From: Pseudobdellovibrionaceae bacterium
GTDB lineage: Bacteria; Bdellovibrionota; Bdellovibrionia; Bdellovibrionales; JAMPXM01
Direction of reading: 5' to 3'
Assembly: GCA_913776405.1 (NCBI GenBank)
Contig: CAJYOV010000320.1
Coordinates: 1-6,899, forward strand
DNA length: 6,899 bases
Every line of letters begins with the position of its first letter. Within the stretch, counting starts at the first letter, position 1. Position numbers and translations under genes: made by a program. The notes below the pieces were generated by a model. It did no database searches, was not told where the DNA came from, and was given only the letters and a program-made list of their open reading frames with translations. Below are positions 1-5,192 of the stretch, one piece after another.

Positions 1-2
1 CG

Positions 3-1079
3 GAGATCGATGCCGAGCAAGAAAAAGCTCTCTCGCTCTTAGCTCATGAAACCGGCAAATGCGGCGGCTTCGAGATGTTGCCTGAAGCGACTCACAAAGG
101 TCTCGCACCATCGAACCCACTTCTGACACACGTCTTCGGCCAGATCGCTGAACGCGAAGCTTTGAACAAACGCTTCACGCCAAACAGCAACTTGTTTGCG
201 CAAATGACTGTAAATCCAGTCATTGCATCTGCTGTCGATCAAGTGAACGCAGAAAACTTGAAGAAAACGGTCACGGCGATGGCCGCGTTCTCAAACCGCA
301 CTTACAACGGCAAGATGCCGAACGACGGCGTTAACGCGCTTAAGGGCATGATCGAACAAGCCGTTCAAGGCTCGAAACTTCCCGTCACGGTTGAACTCGT
401 AGACCACCGCTCAATCGGTCAAAAATCGATTCGTGCACGTATCGTCGGTTCAGCTCGCCCGAACGAGATCATCGTCCTCGGCGCGCACTTGGACTCGATC
501 AACCAAGACTGGTTCGGCTCAAAAGCAGCACCGGGTGCTGACGACAACGCCTCTGGCTCGTCGAACATTCTCGAAGCCCTTCGCATCATCGCAAACCAAG
601 CGTCAGCTCCTGAACGCACGATCGAGTTCATGTGGTATGCGGGCGAAGAAGGCGGCTTGATCGGTTCAGCTGAAATCGCGAGCGATTACAAAGCTCAAGG
701 CAAAGACGTTGTCGGTGTTCTCCAACTCGACATGACTCTCTACCCAGGCGACGGCGCATTCACACTCGGTTCAATGACGGACTTCACGTCGGCGTGGCTC
801 CGTTCTTACTTCGAGAACTTGAACACGCTTTACATCAAAGCGAAGATCGTAAACGACAAGTGCGGATACGGCTGTTCAGACCACGCTTCGTGGAACCGCC
901 AAGGCTACCCGTCACTCATGCCATTCGAATCGAGCTTTAACCGCATGAACCACAACATCCACACGGCAAACGACAAAATCGACGGCTCATCGAACTTCGA
1001 GCACTCAGCGATGTTTTCAAAAATCGCGGTCGCAATGGCCCTCGATCTCGGCAACTCAACAGTCCGCGAAACGAAGTAA
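3..1079 (+). CDS. Secreted M28 family zinc aminopeptidase (bacterial leucyl aminopeptidase type), 5'-partial
   Basis: The frame is open from base 3 with no stop, so the N-terminus (signal peptide and most of the pro-region) lies left of the window; 358 residues are visible. The protein should remove N-terminal, mainly hydrophobic, residues from peptides using two zinc ions, outside the cytoplasm. Counting from base 3, the M28 metal and catalytic residues appear in order: His162 with Asp164 (GAHLDS), the Asp180/181 pair (PGADDNASG), catalytic Glu215 and ligand Glu216 (AGEEGG), Asp243 (LQLDM), and His320 (NHNIHTA). Cys287 and Cys291 (CGYGCSDHASW) match the disulfide next to the active site in the Vibrio proteolyticus aminopeptidase, which also supports export. 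The upstream CGGF stretch (about residues 20-23) probably belongs to the propeptide. The first ATG in the window (base 75) is internal, not the start. There is no C-terminal pre-peptidase domain; the chain ends just after the catalytic domain. A terminator follows. The family call is very secure; the exact substrate preference is not shown. Confidence 0.95.
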   Translation, partial: EIDAEQEKALSLLAHETGKCGGFEMLPEATHKGLAPSNPLLTHVFGQIAEREALNKRFTPNSNLFAQMTVNPVIASAVDQVNAENLKKTVTAMAAFSNRTYNGKMPNDGVNALKGMIEQAVQGSKLPVTVELVDHRSIGQKSIRARIVGSARPNEIIVLGAHLDSINQDWFGSKAAPGADDNASGSSNILEALRIIANQASAPERTIEFMWYAGEEGGLIGSAEIASDYKAQGKDVVGVLQLDMTLYPGDGAFTLGSMTDFTSAWLRSYFENLNTLYIKAKIVNDKCGYGCSDHASWNRQGYPSLMPFESSFNRMNHNIHTANDKIDGSSNFEHSAMFSKIAVAMALDLGNSTVRETK

Positions 1080-1129
1080 TTCGGAAGGTGCCAGTTACCT
1101 TTTTGAAACAGCTCGCGTCATAAACGCTG

Positions 1130-1160
1130 AAACGGCGGCCTCACAGGGTCGCCGTTTTTA
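1130..1160 (+). terminator. Rho-independent terminator of the aminopeptidase gene
   Basis: The arm AACGGCG (1131-1137) pairs perfectly with CGCCGTT (1150-1156) around a 12-base loop, with one more A-T pair at the base. The second arm runs directly into a T tract (TTTTTATTTT). It sits about 50 bases after the aminopeptidase stop and before the promoter of the next gene, so it insulates the two units. The opposite strand has only three Ts after the stem, so it probably works in one direction only. Confidence 0.85.
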
Positions 1161-1162
1161 TT

Positions 1163-1191
1163 TTGATTCCCCGCTCTGATCTTCAAATAAT
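1163..1191 (+). promoter_or_regulatory. Sigma-70-type promoter for the ATL gene, predicted leaderless
   Basis: TTGATT (1163-1168, 4 of 6 to TTGACA) is separated by exactly 17 bases from AATAAT (1186-1191, 5 of 6 to TATAAT). A start site about seven bases past the -10 box falls on or next to the ATG at 1198. No Shine-Dalgarno sequence precedes that ATG, which fits a leaderless transcript. The -35 box begins right at the T tract of the preceding terminator. This is motif reading only. Confidence 0.6.
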
Positions 1192-1197
1192 GAACTC

Positions 1198-1593
1198 ATG
1201 GCACAAGCGAAGAGCTCCCTGCGCGGAGCGCCCATAAAAATCACTGCGTTCTCCAAAGCCGTCATAAAGTGGGTCAAAAAAATTCCGCGCGGCAAAGTCG
1301 CAACTTACGGGCAGATCGCGCGGCTTGCCGGTAAACCTGGCGGCGCCCGTGGTGTCGGCTGGATTTTAAATTCCTCATCTGAAAAGAACGATCTGCCTTG
1401 GCAGCGCGTGATCAACTCGCAAGGCGCCATCTCCTTCCGGCCAAAGTCTGCGGAATTCCAACTTCAAAAAAAGTTGCTTCAAAAAGAAGGCGTCGAGTTC
1501 ACGACTAAAAAATCAGTCAATCTCGATCACTACGGCTGGAAGAAAGAACCCGCAAATACGCGCAAACGAAACGCACCCAAAATGTTCGATTGA
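1198..1593 (+). CDS. Alkyltransferase-like (ATL) DNA-binding protein, MGMT family without the active-site cysteine
   Basis: This 131-residue protein is a single MGMT/ATL C-terminal-type DNA-binding domain. Visible hallmarks are the helix-turn-helix with the base-flipping tyrosine (ATYGQIA, Tyr37), the arginine finger (GARGVG, Arg51) and the former active site PWQRV at 67-71. There the PCHRV cysteine of true O6-alkylguanine transferases is replaced by Trp68. Known ATL proteins (E. coli YbaZ/eAtl, fission yeast Atl1) bind O6-alkylguanine, flip it out without repairing it and hand the lesion to nucleotide excision repair; the same role is inferred here. The N-terminus has a short basic extension, and the C-terminal tail of about 30 residues past the domain is Lys/Arg-rich. 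ATG 1198 is the only reasonable start: no in-frame ATG, GTG or TTG fits the domain boundary better, and the missing Shine-Dalgarno is explained by the leaderless promoter. It stands alone, converging on the lipoprotein gene with no obvious terminator between them. Confidence 0.92.
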   Translation: MAQAKSSLRGAPIKITAFSKAVIKWVKKIPRGKVATYGQIARLAGKPGGARGVGWILNSSSEKNDLPWQRVINSQGAISFRPKSAEFQLQKKLLQKEGVEFTTKKSVNLDHYGWKKEPANTRKRNAPKMFD

Positions 1594-1633
1594 GTGTTCA
1601 TTGAGATTAGACGAGCGAACGCCTGTCTCCAGA

Positions 1634-2137
1634 TCAGAGCTCGACGCAACGATCAAAAACGTGTGGCCCAACCCACGCCCCATTGATGCAAGTGACGGTC
1701 GCAGTCGGACATGCAGTCCCTCTTGAAGTGGTTGGCTGCAAATAACCCGTCTTCATCGAACCATGTAAACGGCCGTCACAGCTCTTCGTGTGATTCTCGC
1801 AGGTGCGGAAGAGAGTCGGGCCGACCCACACGCCATTTAGACAAGTCTGAGTGCCCTCGAAACAAGGCGCATCGCCACTGACAATCGATTGCGTAAATCC
1901 ACGACGGTTTGAGCCCTGCACACAGTTGTCAGGTCCGGAAGGATACTGACCTAGAATTGGAAATTGCTTAGCTCGAGGCGCCTTAAGATTCGCATCGGCG
2001 GCAGACTTATCGGCAACCGAACTCACGGCCTGCGATTTCGGCTCAGAAACAGCAAGTGTCTTTGGCTCAGTTGAGCAGCCAGCGAGAGCAAGCGAAAGGC
2101 TGAATCCAAATAGGATGAAAACCGCGCGTAAGGTCAT
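1634..2137 (-). CDS. Cysteine-rich lipoprotein with two copies of a four-Cys module
   Basis: This is a 167-residue protein of unknown function. Residues 1-20 form a lipoprotein signal peptide (basic Arg4, hydrophobic core) ending in the lipobox LAGC with Cys21 as the lipidated residue. A Ser/Ala/Lys-rich linker (about 22-60) follows, then two related modules, C72-C113 and C120-C164. Both modules share GxACP-like or GDAPC, TCxNGxWVGP and a closing Cys. The last three cysteines of each module have identical spacing (7 then 14), which suggests two disulfide-bonded periplasmic or surface domains. The start is chosen at ATG 2137 because the signal peptide begins there and a purine-rich site (GGTGGAAGAAGA) precedes it. 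The frame stays open further upstream, but that extension is Arg-rich and lies inside clpS. The ATG overlaps the clpS stop as ATGA, so translation is probably coupled. I do not recognise a named family. Modules with CxNGxW are common in secreted proteins of predatory deltaproteobacteria, from memory. Confidence 0.85.
   Translation of the reverse strand: MTLRAVFILFGFSLSLALAGCSTEPKTLAVSEPKSQAVSSVADKSAADANLKAPRAKQFPILGQYPSGPDNCVQGSNRRGFTQSIVSGDAPCFEGTQTCLNGVWVGPTLFRTCENHTKSCDGRLHGSMKTGYLQPTTSRGTACPTATVTCINGAWVGPHVFDRCVEL
1646..1924 (-). repeat. Tandem duplication encoding the two Cys modules of the lipoprotein
   Basis: Bases 1799-1924 encode module 1 (Cys72, 92, 99, 113) and 1646-1780 encode module 2 (Cys120, 143, 150, 164). 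The shared core reads TC(L/I)NG(V/A)WVGP, then (T/H)(L/V)F and a final Cys four residues later. The DNA has diverged more than the protein, so this is an old intragenic duplication kept by selection on the cysteines, not a recent repeat. Confidence 0.8.
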
Positions 2138-2475
2138 TCTTCTTCCACCGAGAATGTAAGGGGATAGCCGGTTTCGGCGACGGTTTCGTTGACCTGTTTG
2201 GCTTTCGTTTCGGCTAAGTCTTTTGGGAGTTTTGCTACGACGCCGACGCCGTAGTTGTGCGCAAGAAGCATGATCTGGGTGGCTTCTGACTCGTTCTTGT
2301 TGAAGAAGCGCTTTAAAATTTCGACTACGAACCAACGTGGAGTGATTGGATCGTTGTGCACAACGATCACATAAAACGTGGGCTTTTTGATCTTCGGGCG
2401 TACCTTCGTACCGACTCCCCGATCAATGACCCCGACACCGCCATCTTGATTCATATCACCTGATCTTCCAGACAT
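2134..2475 (-). CDS. clpS: ATP-dependent Clp protease adaptor ClpS
   Basis: This 113-residue protein is a cytosolic adaptor that delivers N-degron substrates to ClpA-ClpP. The ClpS core spans about residues 33-112: FYVIVVHND at 34-42, TPRWFVVEIL at 45-54, ATQIMLLAH at 65-73, AETKAKQV at 88-95 and the closing PLTFSVEEE. Substrate-pocket residues Asn41, Asp42, Thr45 and His73 correspond to E. coli Asn34, Asp35, Thr38 and His66. Two positions differ: the second Asp of the usual NDD is Pro43, and the gatekeeper Met of TPM is Arg47. The N-terminal tail of about 32 residues is Gly/Asp-rich and flexible, as expected for the segment that engages ClpA. ATG 2475 is used. ATG 2454 (residue Met8) is a real alternative because AGGTG precedes it, while 2475 has no Shine-Dalgarno but could be near-leaderless from the promoter noted upstream. 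No clpA is in the window. The stop overlaps the lipoprotein ATG. Confidence 0.93.
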   Translation of the reverse strand: MSGRSGDMNQDGGVGVIDRGVGTKVRPKIKKPTFYVIVVHNDPITPRWFVVEILKRFFNKNESEATQIMLLAHNYGVGVVAKLPKDLAETKAKQVNETVAETGYPLTFSVEEE

Positions 2476-2484
2476 GCGGGGATG

Positions 2485-2513
2485 AGTTTAATCGCAAATC
2501 GCGGTAATGTGAA
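2485..2513 (-). promoter_or_regulatory. Possible sigma-70 promoter for clpS-lipoprotein
   Basis: Read on the minus strand, TTCACA (2513-2508, 5 of 6 to TTGACA) is followed after exactly 17 bases by TAAACT (2490-2485, 4 of 6 to TATAAT). Initiation about seven bases on would fall near 2478, two to four bases before ATG 2475 or about 24 before the alternative ATG 2454. It lies in the 41 bp gap between divergent genes, so it ends only four bases from the GTG start of the DUF482 gene. I found no equally good promoter on the plus strand. Confidence 0.4.
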
Positions 2514-2516
2514 TGG

Positions 2517-3701
2517 GTGAGCCACGAGACCCCCTCAATCCGTATCGAAATCGTAGATTCTTTTCTCAAAATCGAGGAAAGCGCCTGGAATGCGCTCGTC
2601 GCTCACGATTTTATCTTCGCTGACCATCGTTTTTTAAGAGCTCTTGAGGAAAGTGGCTCACTTGGAAAACGCACCGGCTGGCATCCGCAAATCCTCCTCG
2701 CTTGGGCGGAAGGTTCGCCTGAACAATTGGTCGGAGCGATTCCGCTCTTCGTAAAGACCAATTCTTACGGTGAATATATCTTCGACTGGGGTTGGGCGAA
2801 TGCGGCCGAGCAAGCCGGGCTTTCTTACTACCCGAAGCTGGTCTCGGCGATTCCGTTTACGCCCGCTACCGGGCCTAAGATTCTCTTAAGCCAAGATGCG
2901 CTGATGGCAGCGAAGGCGCGCGAACGGCTGATCGAAAAATCACTCGAACTCGCGAACGAGGTTTCGTCGTTACATTTTTTGTTTACCGAGAAAAATGAAA
3001 CGGAACTCTTACGCGAACGAGGCTTCCTTGTTCGACACAGCTTTCAGTATCACTGGCGCAACCGCGGTTGGTCGAACTTTGACGAGTACCTAAATGCGTT
3101 TCGGTCAAAGAGGCGCAGCGAAATTCGGCGCGAGCGTTCGCATGTCGCGAACTCCCCGATCCGCATCCGTTGCCTCACGGGCGCCGAACTCACAGCATCA
3201 GAGAAAGCACCCCACGAACACGCCGATACTATGTTCTCCTTCTATCGTTCTACGACCGAGAAGATGGGCGGCCATAGCTACCTAACACGGGATTTTTTTC
3301 GCCGCGTGTTTTCAACTCTCGCAGATTCTATTTTGTTTGTACTCGCAACCGATGAAAACGACGTGCCGGTAGCCGGCGCCCTTAATTTTTTTAAAGATAC
3401 AACGCTGTTTGGACGTTATTGGGGCTGCCTTGAGGACCACAAGAATCTGCACTTCGAGGTTTGTTATTATCAGGCGATAGAGTGGGCTCTCGCCCGCGGC
3501 TTTCAACTCTTCGAAGCGGGCGCTCAAGGTGAACATAAATTCAATCGCGGCTTTACGCCGGAATTGACACTCAGCTGCCACGAGCTTCGGCACGTCGGTC
3601 TCAGAGAAGCTGTCGCAGATTTTCTTGAACGCGAAAAGGAATCCATCGATGATCTTTTTAAAGAGTATCGTGAACACGATCCCTTCAAGAGGCCGTCATG
3701 A
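2517..3701 (+). CDS. DUF482 (COG3146) GNAT-fold acyltransferase-like protein
   Basis: This 394-residue protein matches the length and layout of the DUF482/FemAB-like family (often labelled GNAT N-acetyltransferase or peptidoglycan biosynthesis/recognition protein). Recognisable stretches are the N-terminal WNALV...FADHRFLRALEESG (24-47), the family signature FQYHWRNRGWSNFDEYL with the following basic SKRRSEIRRER (176-207), FYRSTTEKMGG (242-252), the GNAT-like strand FVLATDENDVPVAGAL (274-289), RYWGC (300-304) and AGAQGEHKFNRGF (334-346) near the C-terminus. It is cytoplasmic: no signal peptide or membrane segment. By fold it probably transfers an acyl or aminoacyl group, but the substrate is not known for the family, so no reaction is assigned. 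The start is GTG 2517: the frame has a stop at 2505-2507, and no other start codon lies between that stop and the domain. No strong Shine-Dalgarno is visible. It is coupled to the next gene by an ATGA overlap. Confidence 0.88.
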   Translation: MSHETPSIRIEIVDSFLKIEESAWNALVAHDFIFADHRFLRALEESGSLGKRTGWHPQILLAWAEGSPEQLVGAIPLFVKTNSYGEYIFDWGWANAAEQAGLSYYPKLVSAIPFTPATGPKILLSQDALMAAKARERLIEKSLELANEVSSLHFLFTEKNETELLRERGFLVRHSFQYHWRNRGWSNFDEYLNAFRSKRRSEIRRERSHVANSPIRIRCLTGAELTASEKAPHEHADTMFSFYRSTTEKMGGHSYLTRDFFRRVFSTLADSILFVLATDENDVPVAGALNFFKDTTLFGRYWGCLEDHKNLHFEVCYYQAIEWALARGFQLFEAGAQGEHKFNRGFTPELTLSCHELRHVGLREAVADFLEREKESIDDLFKEYREHDPFKRPS

Positions 3702-4003
3702 GTGAAGAAAACAAAAACGACCCGAAAGATTTTCGCGATCAGGTGCTTCAAGGTTTTTGGATCGATCTGAAAGATCATCAGGAGCGTGGTGCGATCATCA
3801 TCGTCTCGCGCGATCTCGATCTTGTTACGGTAGGTACCGCGGTCGCGTCAGACGATGCGAAAGTCGTTCAAGGTTGGATCAATGGCGGCAAGCTCACTCG
3901 CCCGACTCCCGATCAACTCGCAGCCTGGAATCAAATGCAGGCGAAAGAATTTCGTTTCGTCATCGCCCAACCTTACGTGCTCGTCCAAGAAGCCGAGCAC
4001 TGA
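3698..4003 (+). CDS. DUF2288 family protein
   Basis: This small 101-residue cytosolic protein has no signal peptide. It fits DUF2288 from end to end: a short helical N-terminus, an RGAIIIVSRDLDLVTVGTAVA core (about 30-50) holding the family's conserved (D)LDLVxV, a WINGGKLTRPT segment (60-70), and the closing QPYVLVQE (91-98), where the family usually has PWVLVQE. The function of DUF2288 is unknown. The start ATG overlaps the stop of the DUF482 gene (ATGA), and a good Shine-Dalgarno AAGAGG (3687-3692) sits five bases upstream inside that gene, so the two are co-translated. The coupling suggests, but does not show, a related function. It converges on the protease gene with a 57-base gap and no clear terminator hairpin. 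Confidence 0.88.
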   Translation: MSEENKNDPKDFRDQVLQGFWIDLKDHQERGAIIIVSRDLDLVTVGTAVASDDAKVVQGWINGGKLTRPTPDQLAAWNQMQAKEFRFVIAQPYVLVQEAEH

Positions 4004-4016
4004 CGCCCTGTCGACC

Positions 4017-4040
4017 GCCAGCAAGCGAGCCAGCCAGCTA
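4017..4040. repeat. Degenerate GCNA tetranucleotide repeat (six units)
   Basis: Six consecutive units read GCCA, GCAA, GCGA, GCCA, GCCA, GCTA. They lie in the 57-base gap between the convergent DUF2288 and protease genes, 13 bases past the DUF2288 stop. The units differ in the third base, so the tract is unlikely to be slipping actively. Confidence 0.5.
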
Positions 4041-4060
4041 TTCAGCCGACGGCCAGGAAA

Positions 4061-5026
4061 TCAAACATCGTTCATCGCTCGCACGCCGCGAATCTTTTCG
4101 TTGAGATTGTCGATGTAAATATGCGGGCTTAAATACCAAGCGGATTCAGCACACTTGTTAAAGACAAACAGAAGTGTTCCGAGAAGTTGGTACCCTTCTG
4201 CCGTTTTCACAAACAGTGGGCCGCCTGAGTCACCGAAGCATGTGAGCTGACGCTGCTTCGAGTAAACTTCCCACGCTGTCGTCATCTCACCATCGCGCGT
4301 GTAGTGACCAATCAAGGAGAGGTTCGACCAACGCAATCGGTTATCGAGTTCAGACGAAACGCGTGAGTTCGTTCCATAGCCGATGCCGATGACATTCATT
4401 CCGTAAGATACATCACCCGAGTAGAACTTCACGGGGCCGTAGCCTGCTGGCAAACGGTCGATTCGAATCACAGCTAGATCGAGAAGCTTGATGTAGTCCA
4501 CTGTGGTTGAGCCTGCGAAATTTTGTAACGCAGCTCTCGAACCGATGCTTGATTCAAAGCGGGCCTGACTTGCTTCATCTTGAGTGAGCTTGCCGTCAGC
4601 CCAGAGTCCCGGACCCGTACCTGGTTCGAGGTACGCGTCAGGCTGACTCCACAGAAACTTCTTCGACACGATCGTATCGGTGAACCCAGCTTTTCCGCCG
4701 AGGCCGAACTTGACGCGAACTGCGGCTGTCGAGCGCTTGAAACAGTGACCTGCGCTCAGCACGATATCTTTTGCGATGATCACACCCGTGCAGGTACCGG
4801 AAACACTTCCGTCCAAGTTCACAGATTCGAGAGCCACGGTGAACACTCTGCCGCCAGTCGCTTGGGTCGCGAGATTTCCATTTAGGACGATGTTATGACG
4901 AAGCGGATTAGCTTCTTCGATTGAGCTCGAGCCCACGACTTGTGCTTGCGAGATTGACGAAAAAAGAGAAAGGCTGAACGCGGTCAAAACAAAGAAACGG
5001 CGTGAGCCAAAATTCAAGACCTTCAT
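4061..5026 (-). CDS. Secreted trypsin-fold (S1 family) serine protease
   Basis: This 321-residue protein has a signal peptide at residues 1-28 (basic start with RR, hydrophobic core, cleavage predicted after SQA). The S1 catalytic triad is complete: His94 (SAGHC), Asp183 (LDLAVI) and Ser267 (GDSGGP). Cys79-Cys95 and Cys263-Cys292 sit where the chymotrypsin fold has its His-loop and primary-pocket disulfides. It should cleave proteins in the periplasm or outside the cell. Two features are odd. About 89 residues separate His from Asp, roughly twice the usual distance, with an acidic, Gly-rich insertion (about 120-175). The residue six before the catalytic Ser is Leu, not the Asp of trypsin, so Arg/Lys specificity is not expected. 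No propeptide activation site is obvious. The start at ATG 5026 is preferred over the in-frame start at 5062 because the signal peptide begins there and GAAAGG lies nine bases upstream. It follows the helicase gene on the same strand after a gap with a likely terminator. Confidence 0.92.
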   Translation of the reverse strand: MKVLNFGSRRFFVLTAFSLSLFSSISQAQVVGSSSIEEANPLRHNIVLNGNLATQATGGRVFTVALESVNLDGSVSGTCTGVIIAKDIVLSAGHCFKRSTAAVRVKFGLGGKAGFTDTIVSKKFLWSQPDAYLEPGTGPGLWADGKLTQDEASQARFESSIGSRAALQNFAGSTTVDYIKLLDLAVIRIDRLPAGYGPVKFYSGDVSYGMNVIGIGYGTNSRVSSELDNRLRWSNLSLIGHYTRDGEMTTAWEVYSKQRQLTCFGDSGGPLFVKTAEGYQLLGTLLFVFNKCAESAWYLSPHIYIDNLNEKIRGVRAMNDV

Positions 5027-5091
5027 GAGAAATGCCCTTTCGTCAAAGCCTCGCCCGCCCACGCGCGACGAGACTCTGTTGATTGAGCAAA

Positions 5092-5192
5092 GGCCGAGCC
5101 CAAAGCGACGCTCGCGAGACGCAATAAAATGGGCGCTGACGGCACCTGCCTGTCAGCTGAGTCGACACCTTCCGGCGCAAATGGGCTCGGCC
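5092..5192. repeat. 11 bp inverted repeat flanking an intergenic hairpin
   Basis: GGCCGAGCCCA (5092-5102) is the exact reverse complement of TGGGCTCGGCC (5182-5192). The 79 bases between the arms contain the 5135-5157 hairpin. The right arm ends directly before the helicase stop codon (5193-5195). The arms could form a long-range stem in the helicase 3' UTR or be a chance match in GC-rich sequence. Confidence 0.45.
5120..5157 (-). terminator. Probable terminator of the helicase gene
   Basis: On the minus strand GCTGAC(A)GGC pairs with GCCGTCAGC around an AGGT loop (5157-5135), giving nine pairs with one bulged A. After GCCCA comes TTTTATT. It lies 36 bases past the helicase stop and before the protease start. 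The U tract is short and offset by five bases, so termination may be partial, with some readthrough into the protease gene. No convincing separate promoter for the protease was found in this gap. Confidence 0.5.

Noticed and set aside
1594..1645. Possible terminator between the convergent ATL and lipoprotein genes
   Set aside because: Only short four-base complementarities (AGAC/GTCT, GAGC/GCTC) with no T tract on either strand.
2138..2335. Upstream in-frame extension of the lipoprotein (66 extra residues)
   Set aside because: It is Arg-rich, lies wholly inside clpS, and would bury the lipoprotein signal peptide; ATG 2137 has its own purine-rich ribosome site.
2487..2510. Plus-strand promoter for the DUF482 gene (TTTAAT at 2487 or TAATGT at 2505)
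   Set aside because: Neither -10-like box has a recognisable -35 box at 15-18 bases, so it was not listed.
4580..4885. Plus-strand open frame opposite the protease gene
   Set aside because: It is antisense to the catalytic domain, has low-complexity composition and no family resemblance.
5027..5062. Longer N-terminus of the serine protease
   Set aside because: It adds 12 residues before a normal signal peptide, and ATG 5026 is preceded by GAAAGG.
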